Shown here one piece after another: positions 50,742 through 62,704 of a stretch of 64,000 nt of DNA. The notes beneath the pieces are model-generated. The model did not search any database and was not told where the DNA came from. It was given only the letters and a program-made list of their open reading frames with translations. The translations under genes and the position numbers were made by a program. The first letter of the stretch is position 1, and every line of letters begins with the position of its first letter. Origin of the DNA: Neurospora intermedia (lineage: Eukaryota > Ascomycota > Sordariomycetes > Sordariales > Sordariaceae); contig BTPP01000002.1 in the NCBI GenBank assembly GCA_037102815.1, positions 372,001-436,000 of the forward strand. The letters run 5' to 3'.

Positions 50742-53700
50742 CAGGTAGGGAGCTACCTGTAGTTTGCAATGGATTTTGCGTTGTGTTTATGTGGCTGTCA
50801 ACTGTGGCGTTCTCTTTGCTTGCCCCTTTTTTTTCTTCTTGTCTATGGCTGACTGATTGTCCGCATCTCAGTGGGTAGTTCCCCGGGACCGGCGGTGGCA
50901 GTGGCATTTCGTCTGTCGGTGTCGATGTTCGGTGTCGTTTCCCCCATGAGCTCCACGGGGCGGTGGGAGAGCCCAGCGAGAAGGTGGAATGGGGAGGTAG
51001 TTGGCGTGGATTATTCGGCTGAGGATGCCTGTCAGTTGGGTGTGGGCGGCAGGAGAGGCAAGAAAAAAGAAAATGAACGATTGTGGCTTGTTGGTGGCTG
51101 AAATCGAGTGATGGAAGCCATGCGGCTGATGAGACAGTTACACAGCGAAAGACCGATATACCACGTCACGAAGCATTCGTCCGCTGTCCCGGCCCGAGAC
51201 TTGCAGTTGGTCAGTGCTGTTCGATAACGATTACCGAACCGATTTTTGCTGGACCATACAGGGATGGTAATTGACTGAAACGACAAGTTTTGGTGGGAGT
51301 GGTGGGTGACTAATCGAAGACAGAGAAGGTGGCGGGGGAAGATTGGAAGGAGGGGAGGAGTCCGACTTATACACCAACCGTCATAGGCACCATGAGGGGA
51401 CAGGGCGGTACGTTGTGCGTGGACCCACTTCCGTTTGGTTGAATCAGCCAAAGGCCAGACCCGGGGACTTGTCGAGTTTTGGGGACACTCATCACCACGG
51501 GATCCATAATTTGCAACATGGATTCATTTCACAAGTTGGTGATCGGGGAAGAGCTGGGATTGTTGGAGGAAGCTATCGGAGGGACTCATGGCAGGTTTTG
51601 ATATGGTCCGGGTTGATGGAGTGATGCAGTGTCAGGACTGTTTGAGAGCAGACATGCTGTTTGTTTTTGGTTCAGTTGGCCAAGGGAGGAGTTCGTTCGT
51701 CCAAGCTGCCCACGCACCCTCGGTCTTGCACATTCTGGCATACAAAAGGTTCGTTCACTCCTTTCTCCATGTCATTCAACTACATCCAGCTAACCTGATG
51801 GATAGAGGTTCCTTCGCCTAGCACTGCACCTACTATCGTTGGAGTCGGTTTGGATCCCCGGAGTCAGATCCAAAATCTTTGAAGAGGATAACTTTGACGG
51901 TGCTTCTTGTTTAGACGAGTATGGTATTAGCTCAGGAATAAAGGCGTTCTCGTTCAACCAGATTGTTGATACATGTTTGCAGGATTCATGCCATTGATCC
52001 CTATCCAATCCCCAGGCCTCAGGTGCTTACCAGATGAACATTGCACTCTCCGTGTCATCGTGGTCCACCGTGTAGCCATACAACATCAGTCACCACCCCC
52101 TCGCTACCATTGAACCCGAGATAGAGAATCACCATCTACCTACACAGGATGGCTTTGATGTAGGATTAACCGGATGGCTGGTCATGAAATTGAACAATTG
52201 ATTTACCAACACAATTACTGAGCGTAGCCCAATTCTGCGCTAGTCCGTCTTGCGATGTTCATGTCTCTCTACATGGTTAGTGGGTTATAAGTCACGGCGT
52301 CGGCAATGAGTGTCGTCGACGATCATCAACCAAGCAGTCTTGCACGCACAGCACACGTATAATCGGTTCCTGGATGAGGTTGTTTACCTACTTAGATGAT
52401 GGTTGTTGTCGAGGGATGTTGGAGGGGACAAAGCGGGCTGCTATGGTCGCCATCACAGCACGGAACATCACAACTCCTTCCGGCCACTGCATCAAAAAGG
52501 ATTCGGATTGTCTGGCTGTCCACATTTCCTTCATGTTAATCCCTTTCTCTTCGCAATGTGGGAATTCTCAATGTCAAGTTTTGTCCTATCACTGGCGCAC
52601 ATATACCCCAACGAATCATTCATTCTTTCAAGGCCATATAAATGTTGAAAGTACACCGTCGTCAACCAGTGTTGGCCATGATCATGAAAAAGGCGGGGTG
52701 TTGGCAGTGCTGCGGGTCGAACATGGAAAGGGTTGTCGGGTAATCCGTCATGGCAGTTGCCGTTGGTACCACCTTACCCGGATGATGGTTGTCAGAGAGG
52801 GAAGGATGCGACCCGGTCGGCACCACGACACAACACAGGAACACAACCAACACAAACCGGGGCCTTCGTGGGGTCGAGAAGATTGTTGGCATGCCCACCT
52901 TCTCCCCATGTTGGTCTCCTTTGTGTTGGTCCCCTTCCCTAGGCAAGGTGGAACGTCCAAACCGAGCATCAAGTGCTGTGCCAGCAGTTGAAGCCGACTG
53001 CTATTGTCCAACGATTCCTTTTCTCGTCATGGGCCGTGTTACCGTCATTGTCAATTGGTTGTTACGGCGTGTGCAATAGATCGCCCGCATCGAGTCCTCG
53101 ACCATCTCGAGTTACCGTTCGTCTTCAATTATTGTATACGACGGGTGTCGCGGATTGGCGGGAAGGGAGCGACCTGGTCGGCAGGGCAATACGGCACGAT
53201 ATGGCACAAGGGTCGGCCGAGATTGTCGGGCGTGTCGAAGCTCTGTTGGCGTTGATCTTCTTGTTCTGAGACTCTGGCACTCCGGTACTGGCATCGAATA
53301 ATGTCAATTCTATTGGAGTAGGATGGTCGGGTCGTCATCGGTCAACACCAGAAATAACACTAGCATGGTTGTTGACGGTCAGCGTCGTCAATGATACGGC
53401 ATCAAGAGGCTCTAAGTACCTCTAGGTTCTGTGAAAGACACAACTATGCCCACCTACACTGTGCTACAAGTATTCAGCCCTTTTCGGCTTCCAGTCTCTT
53501 GGCGCCCTTGACGTACCCGTCCCCGACCCAAGTGGCCGGATCGTGAGCGAGCGAGGTCAGCAGCCAATAGCCGATGTCCTTCTTCTTTGGGTACCACCGC
53601 ACTAGTTCTAGGCACCAGGCACCGTTGTACCACGGCACCCACTATGGCGCTGGGGTGTACTAGGTAACATCAATCGAGACCCGAGTCAGCTGACTTCGTG

Positions 53701-53907
53701 CTTGCGTAGGTACTTCAATCGACGACATCCCGCCATCGCAGCTTGTGTCGTCCCCGACCACTTCCTCTCGTCGTCATCCGTGTTTATCGGCAACGTAGAG
53801 ATCCTGCCCGCTGTCTCAACACTCGACCCCGCCAAGACCCCTATCGACCCCCGAAGAACCCCAAAGCCCACTATAGATCTGCCCCCGATTACTATCCGCC
53901 GCCCACC
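50742..53907. other. 3.2-kb intergenic region, no gene supported
   Basis: Open frames here (for example 52,374-52,991) have no domain and overlap in all frames. Short related phrases such as GACCTGGTCGGCAGGGC / GACCCGGTCGGCACC recur between 52.6 and 53.3 kb, perhaps an old local duplication. The right end is the sirtuin leader. Confidence 0.5.
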
Positions 53908-55748
53908 ATGGCCCATACCGCCCACAAGAACCCAAAGAAGGAGATGTTTGAGGCGCCCGAGGTCATCGATCGCAAGGCCAAGGTGCTGGCCGACTTGATT
54001 CGAAAGTCAAAGCATTTTGTGGTGTTTACGGGCGCGGGGGTATCTACATCTGCCGGTTCGTTGCTTTCCATCTTTCATCGTGGGTTCACTACGCGTTGGG
54101 ATTGGGGGCGCGTTCACGTTGCCTGTTTGGGAGGGGGAGGGGGGAGGGGTATGGGTGCTTGGAGACCAGGCGACCTAACACGTCGACCTAATCGTTCAAG
54201 AGCTTTCCCTACATGCCAAACTCCCATCGTTACCCTGCCCTTACCCCACCTCTCCACGGCCGGTACTGGTGTTAGTGGTGGTACCAGGCCTTCTGTCCCT
54301 AGCCTTGGTTCTCCCTGCCTACCTGCTACTTCACCCTACCGCTAGCCTTGCTTCCCTCCCTACTAGATGTTCCCTTACGTACTCGGCGCTCTCGGTCGAC
54401 CGAGCTAACACAAATATGACAACTCAAAGGCATCCCGGACTTCCGAGGCCCCGAAGGCGTTTGGACTCTGATGGCCCAGGGGCGACAAGCAACCAAAAAG
54501 TCTGTCGACGTGCTGCAAGCCATACCAACCAAGACGCACATGGCACTCGTGGAACTGCAAGAGAGAGGAATATTGAAGGGGCTCATCAGCCAGAATTGCG
54601 ATGGACTGCATCGACGAAGTGGCATACGCGCTGTAGGTGACGGTCCAAGTCCTCCGGGATGAGTCACAACCCCCTCAATACAAGCAGCTGGACGCTGACC
54701 CCATCGTGTGGCCACATAACTGGTATAGGACATGATTTCTGAGCTGCATGGAAACACCAATATAGAGTACTGTAAAAACTGTGGAAAGGAGTTTCTGCGC
54801 GGTGCGTTTATCTAATTTTATTTCTTCTATGGCTTCGATAACCATGCACTAACAGCAGCAGATTTCTATGCTGTAGCCCCGGATAACCGCCCCCTCCACG
54901 ACCATCGCACTGGACGGAAATGCCCCATCTGTTTGACGCAACCTCTTCATGACACCATCATCCACTTCTCTGAAGACCTCCCCCTCGGCCCATGGACGCG
55001 AGCCGAGGCACACTGCGAGAAAGCCGACCTCTGCCTAGTCTTGGGTTCTTCCCTAACCGTAACACCGGCAAACGAACTTCCCAAACTTGTTGGCGAGCGT
55101 GCCGCTGCTCAGAGAAAGAAGGAACAGACGCAGCAACCAGACACGAATCTTGTCATTTGCAATCTCCAGGACACCGACCTTGATTACCTCTGCCCATCAC
55201 CGGACCACCGCATATATGCTCGCACCGACGATTTGATCGATCGAGTCATGCACCTTCTCAGCCTTCCTGTTCCCGAATTTTACGTGCGTCGAAGATTAAT
55301 TGTTGGAACAGACGTAGACGCAAACCCTGCAGGAGGCAGGCATGTGGTCACTGTCAAGGGTGTGGATGAGGATAACAGCACACCTGCCAGCTTTCTGAGG
55401 ACCGTCAAGCTTGTGACAGCTGGGGGAAGGCCACGTATCGTCAAGACTGAGCCCTTTATGCTTGGGTGGAGGGGCAAGATTGGTGAGATGGAGGAGGAGC
55501 AGAACGGTTCTTTGGCAGAGTGTAGGGCAGACGAGGTTAGGGTCAAGTCAGAGACACTGACTTTGGGTTTGGAATTCATGGGAAACTACGGCGAGCCAGG
55601 CTTCGAGTTACAGCACACTGTACGTGCAAGCATGCCGGACAATGAGTCGAATCCAGAAACGTCTCAGCACAGACAGGTGGCTTCTACTGTGTATGAACTT
55701 GTTTACAATCCGCGCAACGGTACGTGGACTGGGTCAGTGTACATGTAA
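53908..55748 (+). CDS. sirtuin, SIRT6/7-type NAD-dependent deacylase
   Basis: Four exons: 53,908-54,055, 54,430-54,632, 54,729-54,801, 54,862-55,748; 436 residues, all phases fitting. The start CACCATGGCC is near-ideal. Motifs: FTGAGVSTSAGIPDFRGPEG (NAD binding, exons 1-2), SQNCDGLHRRSG (about 103-114), catalytic His in ISELHGN (His124), zinc ligands CKNC (132/135) and CPIC (162/165), then GSSLTVTPANELP and VICNLQ for NAD ribose binding. SQNCDGLH and ISELHGN are the forms seen in SIRT7/SIRT6 rather than Sir2/SIRT1-3. The enzyme removes acyl groups from histone or other lysines using NAD and is probably nuclear. A C-terminal extension of about 150 residues after the catalytic core has no recognised domain. 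The first intron (374 bp) is long for this gene set. Neurospora has several nst sirtuin genes; I cannot tell which this is. Confidence 0.92.
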
Positions 55749-56343
55749 TAAACTGCATATAGCCTCGCAAAAACAGGTTCATTGATGCTGAGCCACCCAG
55801 AGTGTCGAGACTTCTTCAGCATGTGGGTTACGGCGCCTCAATAACTGCATGTAGTCTTCGAAAACCGCCGGATTCTTGATGAAGAGGACAGATGGACATT
55901 TGCTTTTATGGCTTGTGATGTCTAGGAAACTATGCAGTTTTCTGATTTCTAAACTTATAAAGGAAGCTGGTCCCCCCTCTCTTCTCGGTTGGATTTTTTT
56001 TCCATCATCACAGCACGCTTCAAGTCCACGCTACTACCAGATTTCCAATCTCTTGGCAGTACCTGCCTACTTTGAACTACAAGACGCTTTCTCCAATACT
56101 ACCTACCTCTACATTCCACCTTCTCTCTTCTTTCCTGTTGGGACATTAGTCTCAAGACTCAACACACACACACACACACACACATAAACTCGACCAAGCT
56201 CCGCGGGTTACACCGTTTTCTCTCTCTCTCTCTCTCTCTCTGTCGTCTCTCTTCTCTCGTCTCTCGTCTCTCGTCACTCTTCTCTCTTCTCTTTCTCTCT
56301 TCTTTCAATCTCTTGTCCCTCTCGCCCCACCTTCTCAGTCACC
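55749..56343. promoter_or_regulatory. leader/promoter with CA and CT microsatellites
   Basis: Between the sirtuin and the next gene. A (CA)n run at about 56,162-56,183 is followed by (TC)n and TCTCTCTTC-type pyrimidine sequence to 56,330, immediately before the ATG at 56,344. Such CT-rich leaders are common in highly expressed fungal genes. Confidence 0.5.
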
Positions 56344-58599
56344 ATGTCCACCATGTCCGACTTCGATATCACCGAGATCCTGGCCGCCGCTACCTCCGGC
56401 TATGGTGATGATGCCAATGTGTTTGCCGCCGCCGCCGCCCCCGCCGATGTTCTCCCCGCTGGCTCCGTCCCTCTCGCCAGCTCCGTCCCTCCCAATCTCG
56501 TCGTCCCTGCCGCTGACGACGACGTTTTCGTCTCCCCCTTCCTCGCTGCTGGCCCCGGGGACCACAACATCGTGTTTCCCGTCAGCCCCGCTCTTTTCGC
56601 CGCCTCCGCCTCCGTCCCTGCCTTTGCCGCCGCCGATGACCTTTTCCCCGGCGACAACCTTTTCGCTGCTGGCCCCGAGGGAGACCCCGCCTTCGTCTTT
56701 CCCGGCAGCCCCGTCCTCTTCGCTGTCTCTCCCGTCGCTGGCGTCCCTACCGTCCCTGCCGTCCCCGCCGCCGCCCCCGCTGCCTCCGTCCCCGTCGCTG
56801 CCGTCGACAACAGCTCATTCCCCGCCGACGTCAACTCTTTTCCCGCCGACGTTGCCAATCCCGCCATGTCTGACAACGAATTCAATGTCGACATGGGTAA
56901 TATCAACGCCGACGTCGGTGGGAACGACGGCGATAACTTTTTCGGTTTGTTTGGGATGGGGGAGGCGGTGGACGGCAACAATAACAACAACAACAACGAT
57001 GGCTGGGCCTACCTCTACGGGGGCAACGGCTTCGTCAACAACGACGGCCTCGTCAACGTCCAGGTAAGATTATACTCGTGTGTTTGTAGTTGTGTACTTG
57101 GATTGTTCTGCGAGTGCTTGCCCCTGCTTTGGTTCCTGCTTTGCGTACTTGCTGTTGTAGCCTTGCTTATTGGTTGATTTATGTGCTTCGTCTTGATGTA
57201 ACTGTTCTGCTTTACACCTTGTGATTTTGCCGTGTTGTATCTGTTCATCATGTCTGCCCCTTTGCTTGCCTTGCCTCCAACAACATGTCCAAGCTGCTTG
57301 TCTTTGATGATTACTAGTCGACTGTCTTTCTGCCCAAAGACCGGGATATCTTGCTGTTCCATCGAGTCATCCTTCCGTCTGCATCCCCCAAGCCAAGCCA
57401 TCTCGCCATTGCTACCAGGGATACGGTCAGTCACTAACATAGTCCTCGTTCAGATGCCCAACAACGATCTGGACGATCTGCTCAACGACGTCCCGGTTGC
57501 CGGCACCCCCGCCCCCGGCTCCAACCAAGCGGACAATCTGGGTCCGCGCCCTCAGGCCGGGGAGGGATATGCTCAGGGGGGTATGGAGGCCCCGCAGCCT
57601 GCTGTGCCTTCGCCGGTGATGCTGCAGCCGGAGCCGGTGGCAGCCCCTGTCCAGCACGGAGTACCGCATCCACAGGCGGTACATCCCCAGATGCCGCCTC
57701 CCTCCCGCCCCCTGCCTTGGTTCCCTGCCCCGCTCCAGGTCCCGACCCCGATCCTGACCCCGCTGCAGCGGCTGCAACAACTTCATCAACAGCAGTACCA
57801 GCAGTGCCTGCGGCAACAGCAGTACCTGCAACAGCACCAGCAGCAGTACCACCAGCACCACCAGCAACAACAACAACAACAGCAAGGGCAGCAACAGCAG
57901 CAGCAACACCACCAGCAGCACCAGCAACAACAACGACAAGGGCAGCAACAGCAGCAGCAACCCCAGGAGTACCAGCCCTGGAAGTTTGCCAAGAAGGTCG
58001 GGCCCAAGACCTTCCACCTCGAACTCGCGGCCAGCCCCAACCACGGCCACAATGTCTCGCTGGTAGAGCAGCTGAGGCAGCATGTCCGGGAGCGGGAGGC
58101 CTTTGCCAACGGCCCTCTCCCCGGCCCCCAGGGCCCCGCTGCTGCTGCTGCTGCTCCTGACGCCGACGCTCCACCTGTCAGGCGCGGCCCCGGCCGTCCC
58201 AAGGGCGCCAAGAACAAAAACCCCAGGCCCAAGGATCCCCTCCGCAGGGTGAGCGGCGGTGCTCGCTCGCGGGTAGCCAGAGCCCGGCCCAGACCAGCTG
58301 CCGACGGGGAGCAGATACTGGCTGCGGCGGCGGCGGCGGCGGCGAACGAGGAAAGGCAGCGGCCGGTGGAGGACATGGAGGGGGTCCAGCACCAGCACCA
58401 GGTGCAGCCTCTCATCCATGTGCAGGGGCAGCCACCAGGACATGGAGGTAACATGTATGTGCATGCTGCCTCGGGGGGTAATGGTCAGCCAGGAGGGCAT
58501 GTTGACGTCGAGGAGATTATCCGGGGGATGAGGGCGAATGGTACATTCACACGCCGTCAGGAAATGACTCTGAGAGCTTTATACAACAGGAACATGTAA
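56344..58599 (+). CDS. Ala/Pro-rich, polyglutamine protein with one AT-hook
   Basis: Exon 1 56,344-57,063 and exon 2 57,454-58,599, phase 0, 621 residues; the 390-bp intron has GTAAGA, CACTAAC and TTCAG signals. Exon 1 (1-240) is Ala/Pro/Asp-rich with two related internal stretches (VSPFLAAGPGDHN.. and NLFAAGPEGDPA..) and a short Asn run near its end. Exon 2 starts MPNNDLDDLLNDV, then a Pro/Gln region and an interrupted Gln tract (about 347-411). The AT-hook is GPGRPKGAKNKNPRP (about 484-498), and the end EIIRGMRANGTFTRRQEMTL may be a folded helix. The AT-hook plus Gln-rich tract suggests a chromatin or transcription factor in the nucleus; that is inference. No conserved enzymatic domain. Exon 2 begins with its own ATG, so a shorter form of 381 residues is possible. 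Confidence 0.7.
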
Positions 58600-59317
58600 A
58601 ATATACCGGTTTTCTTATAACAATATACGTTCTACCCTCTCTCTGTCGTTTGTTTGATGGTTGGGGCTTCGTCTGTTGAGGTTGATACCTAGGTACCTGA
58701 ACAGCGACATTGACTTTGAGTTTCGCACTTTATAGTTCGTACAGTGACTGCTTGTGCGGTTATTGCACTGATGAATAGCAAAAGAGTGTCCCTAATGGTG
58801 TTTTTGGTCCTTTTCCTTTTTCTTTTTTTTTTCTTTTTTTTTTGGAGAATGAACTGATAAGCCTGTGATAAGCCCCTATTTCATTGTTTTGACCCACATT
58901 TTCAGGCAAGGGCAGCAACATAGTGCATGAACCCTAACCCCAACTACCACTCACAAACCCTAACCTGCAGGTGTCCTGCCCACCAAAACGTCATTGGCTG
59001 GATCGCTCTTGAATTGGAAAGTTTCCGTGGCTCAAGTCGGTGAAGTCGGCTACCGAGTTAACCGAGGTGACGTCATGCACTTTTTGCTGGACTTGTTGTT
59101 GACCTTTATTTATCGACATGTAAATAAACACGGTTTGCTCGTTGTACCTCTCATACGACTATTAGCCCCCGACCTACCTACCGACCTACTTTTGCAGACT
59201 ACTTTATTATTGTAAATTCATATCCTTCGTCAACTCCTTCTTACATAGCAGTACTACACCCATTGCTTAGGTACCTCTATCTTCTACAAGCAGTCAAGCA
59301 TCAACACTCCCACCACC
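58600..59317. promoter_or_regulatory. intergenic region upstream of gluconokinase, with two telobox-like motifs
   Basis: AACCCTAACCCC at 58,930-58,941 and AAACCCTAACC at 58,955-58,965, about 350-390 bp before the gluconokinase ATG. Also a CCTAGGTACCTG motif near 58,690, a T-rich tract at 58,812-58,842 and TTAGGTACCTC near 59,270. Teloboxes in promoters are known to bind Myb/TRF-type factors in fungi and plants; here function is inference. Confidence 0.5.
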
Positions 59318-60422
59318 ATGACAGTCCAGAACACCGACGCCGCTCTCGGCGAGCAGCAGCACTTGGGCGACCAACAAAGTGCCACGGCCGGTGAAAAGAA
59401 ACCCAAGAATGAACATAGGTGGATCTGGTTCGTCACGGGTCCGACGGCATGTGGAAAGACGACGATTGCCAAGGCGTTGGCGGAGAATTTGAATCTCACT
59501 TATGTCGAGGGTGATGATGTGAGTTTTTTTATTTTATTTTCTGGCCCTTCTTGCTTGTACATGCTGCATCGACATGCGGGTTGGTGTGGTTGTAGCCAAC
59601 CTTCCACTTGGCTTGTACACTCACTGCATGATGCCGTGTTTGCACATCTCCCTACCCCGTCCTACCCCGTCCCGCGCCTTCAGACAGTACCTACCGTGAC
59701 CTCAGGTACCCTACGACGGAATCTCTTCCGCTCTTCTTCGGTCTTCTTCCGTGGTGCCTAGGTACCTACTACTTACCTATCCCCGAGACCCCAACGGGAG
59801 GATAAGGGCTGAGAAATTGCCGCGGCCGTTGGAGCCTCACACATGGCTTGAGGTTCCTGCATCATGAACCTCATTGCATCACCAACCTCACTGCATCATC
59901 AACCTCACCTCCCCAACCTCAACCACACAGGCACTTACTAACAAACCACCACAGTACCACCCAAAAGCCAACGTCGAAAAAATGTCCCGCGGCGAACCCC
60001 TCACGGACGCCGACAGAGCAGGCTGGCTCCAAGCCCTCGCCGAGCACGAAACCGCCAAACCACCCACTTCGTCATCTCCCCACCTCGTCATCACCTGCTC
60101 GGCTTTAAAGCGGCACTACCGCGACATTCTCCGTTTGGGCTCTGAACACGCCGGCGACTTGCGGATCCGCTTCATCTTCTTGCAGGCCCCCGAGGAGGTG
60201 TTGATGGAAAGAGCACATAATAGAAAGGGACACTTTGCAAAGGAGAATTTGGTGCATAGCCAGTTTACGATTTTGGAGATGCCGGATCCGACGAAGCCAA
60301 AAGAGAAGGGAGGGGAGCCGGATGTGGTGGTTGTGGATGTGGGAGAGGAGAAGGGGGTGGAGGAGGTGGAGAGGGAGGTGGTGGAGAGGGTTAGGGGGGT
60401 GATGCACTTGGGGAGGGAATGA
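59318..60422 (+). CDS. gluconokinase (thermoresistant-type gluconate kinase)
   Basis: Exon 1 59,318-59,518, intron 59,519-59,954 (436 bp, GTGAGT..CTTACTAAC..CACAG), exon 2 59,955-60,422; 222 residues. It phosphorylates D-gluconate to 6-phosphogluconate with ATP, feeding the pentose phosphate pathway in the cytosol. The Walker A loop is GPTACGKTT (41-49). The intron joins GDD to YHPKANVEKMSRG, the gluconate-binding signature of the family, followed by PLTDADRAGWL, CSALKRHYRD, FIFLQAPEEVL and the HFAKENLVHSQF block typical of GntK. A hydrophilic N-terminal extension of about 34 residues and a Glu/Val-rich tail (EEKGVEEVEREVVERV) are additions. The start context CCACCATGAC is good. The intron is unusually long; no extra exon is needed for the fold. 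Confidence 0.92.
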
Positions 60423-61450
60423 GGGGAGATGATATTGTGTGGTCCGAAGTTGTGGTGGTATGGGCAGTGGTGGTTATACCTTGCATGGGTTTGAAGTGGT
60501 GTTTGTGGTCTGCTGGCGGGTGATGGTATGAGATGACGATGATGGAGTTAGGACCATGGGAGTTTTAAAGTTGTAAGGTCAAGCGTTTTTTTGGTACGTT
60601 TCTTGGGAGTTCAGTCTTGGATGAAGCTATTAATGATCCTATATTGCTTGGTGCAAGCCTCTTTCCGGGACCTGGTTTGGTCATTCGCTTGAAGTGGTTT
60701 GTGAGGATGAGACGGGGAAGGGATGAGGCGATTTCAGCATTGTGATTGTTCGCTATGTGCCAAACCTTCATACCTCGCAGCGCATTGGTTTGGGGAATTG
60801 TGAATTGCACATGGGTGTCAAGCATAGAATACGTTCAAGTGGGCATGTTTCTTGTTTTGGAGGTTGGAAAATGCGAAAACAGAAAACCGCTTGTCACTGG
60901 AGGCGACCGGAAAAGGAGACGGGGTTGTGGGTGTCGGTGAAGGGGAAGCTGCCCATGAGAGAAATGGCCGCTCATGAGAGAAATGTCCGCCCATGGCCGC
61001 GACTTCCACATGTCGTTTGCTCAATGGGAATCTCTCCACACCAAACCTGATGGACGGTCCCGTGGGTACCTCTATATAAAGCAAGTTCTCTCCCCAATCC
61101 TCAAGGTTCCTTTTCTGACCCTCTTCACCATTCAATGCCGCTTGAACTTCACGCGATATAACCTCCATTCACCAAGATGCCGCCGCCCTCAAGGTTCAAA
61201 TCCAGGTGGAGGCTCTGGACCTGGTATCCAGAACACTTCACCACCACAATGTACGGCCCGCCGTGAGCCCTTCACTCGCTGGAACTTTGCACAGTTCTTT
61301 TGACCGTTATAAATAATCTACCTTTGACTCTCGTTGCTCATCGCACAGTTTTCGCTTTTCGTTATCCATCGCTATCTTGTGCATCCACCAGCACTCACTT
61401 GGTCGGAAGTAAAAACACCAGTACCTCTAGGCACAAATTCAGCGCCCAAG
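60423..61450. promoter_or_regulatory. intergenic region with TATA box upstream of the coiled-coil gene
   Basis: TATATAAA at 61,073-61,080 is a clean TATA element about 375 bp before the ATG at 61,451. A short ATG frame at 61,175 (MPPPSRFKSRWRLWTWYP) ends at a GTGAGC donor-like site near 61,262, so it may be an upstream ORF or a spliced leader exon. Nothing else coding is seen in the stretch. Confidence 0.5.
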
Positions 61451-62704
61451 ATGTCTTCAGTATCGCTAGCTATCCAAACTCCAACCAGCTTTACCACCGC
61501 AACTACCAGGCAAACAACCATGGCTGCCACCGCGCTTACTGCCATCACCACGATTATTTCGACTGTGATCACATCCATCCAATCGGCGCCAGTCCTCGCA
61601 CCCACCGCCACCACCACCGGCCACATCCCAGAACCCTCCATGACCAACAATACCTCCTCTGACTCCTCAAACTCGTCCTCGCCTGCACCAAAGCCATGGG
61701 TTTCAGAGCCCTACTACTCGGGCACCTCCTTCCTCGCCTCGCTTGCAAACATTTTCTACATGATCGTTTACACCCTCCCGCTCGGCTGGCAGCAAATCAT
61801 GGCAATTCTCTTCTACTTTCAACGGCGAAGAGAGGCGCTTGCCAAGCAAAAGGAAGAGCAAGAGTGGAAAGAGGAGACGCGGTACCATCAGATTCAACAG
61901 ACCAACGGAATCAACAAGTTGGCCGAGCTGATGGGACAGCTGGTCACAAACCAGCGCGTTGAAGAGAAAGCAAGGGCAGAGGCGCGAGACCATCAAGCTC
62001 AGCAGACCGAGGAAATTAGAAAGATGGTGGAGCTCCTCGGTTCAGTCGTACTGGAGAAGAATGGGTTGAAAGAGGAGAATAAGGTGTTGTGTCAACGCCT
62101 TGAAAGGGTTGAGACGGACAACAAGGCGTTAATACAACGCGTTGAGGGCCTTGAGTCGCGGCTTGAGGGCATGGACCAAGAGACCAAGGCATTGAAGCAA
62201 GCCTTGACGGAGGCAGTGACAAAGGGGACCAAGGACGGCATCAAGGATTTGGTACCGGAGGAGAGCCAGGCAATCACCGAAGCAGTACAGGTGGCGGTCA
62301 AGGAGGCATTCAAGAATGCCTTGGAGGAGGCAAACCCGGTACCGACGGAAGCGACAAAGGGCCTGATGGAAGGGATGGAGAGGATGACGGAAGGGATGGA
62401 GAGGATGACGGACAGCATGAGGTCGGTAGTGACGGCTGTCCAGGGGTTGAAGAGGGTATTTAGAGTTAGCTTGGAGGCAATGGACAATAAGACCCGGGCT
62501 ATCGATCACAGGGTGTGTTGGATGCTGGATTACTACCTTGATGAGAACGAGAGATTCCATACTCTCAAGGTGGTTCTTCAGGGACTACTAGACCTTGTTG
62601 GTTCCTCCTCGCATACCACTTCAACTACTTCCCATTCATCCTGGGGCGGAGATCCCGCGAAGAGCGAGATCGCAGTGGACAAATTGGTCTGGGAGGAGTA
62701 CTAG
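61451..62704 (+). CDS. membrane-anchored coiled-coil protein of unknown family
   Basis: One exon, 417 residues from the ATG at 61,451 (the frame is open further upstream but lacks an ATG). Residues 1-85 are Thr/Ser/Ala-rich with a weakly hydrophobic stretch (27-45). A probable membrane segment at about 94-124 (SLANIFYMIVYTLPLGWQQI) is followed at once by basic FQRRRE. A long Glu/Lys/Gln coiled coil extends to about residue 330 and contains repeated MEGMERMTEGMERMTD. The C-terminal module (about 352-417) contains CWMLDYYLDENERF and ends WGGDPAKSEIAVDKLVWEEY. This module reappears decayed downstream at 63,418-63,620 and 63,728-63,796. Topology suggests a short N-terminal part and a large coiled-coil domain on the other side of a membrane. 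No known family recognised. Confidence 0.7.
   Translation: MSSVSLAIQTPTSFTTATTRQTTMAATALTAITTIISTVITSIQSAPVLAPTATTTGHIPEPSMTNNTSSDSSNSSSPAPKPWVSEPYYSGTSFLASLANIFYMIVYTLPLGWQQIMAILFYFQRRREALAKQKEEQEWKEETRYHQIQQTNGINKLAELMGQLVTNQRVEEKARAEARDHQAQQTEEIRKMVELLGSVVLEKNGLKEENKVLCQRLERVETDNKALIQRVEGLESRLEGMDQETKALKQALTEAVTKGTKDGIKDLVPEESQAITEAVQVAVKEAFKNALEEANPVPTEATKGLMEGMERMTEGMERMTDSMRSVVTAVQGLKRVFRVSLEAMDNKTRAIDHRVCWMLDYYLDENERFHTLKVVLQGLLDLVGSSSHTTSTTSHSSWGGDPAKSEIAVDKLVWEEY

Noticed and set aside
52374-53307. group of 60-205-codon overlapping frames
   Set aside because: Open in several frames on both strands with no conserved motif; low stop density is due to base composition.
57427-58500. long minus-strand and shifted frames (Leu-, Cys- or Ala-rich) over the polyQ gene
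   Set aside because: Shadow frames of CAG/CAA repeats and GC-rich codons.
58930-58965. telomere repeat
   Set aside because: Only two short CCCTAA-type motifs inside a gene-rich region; not a telomere or subtelomeric array.
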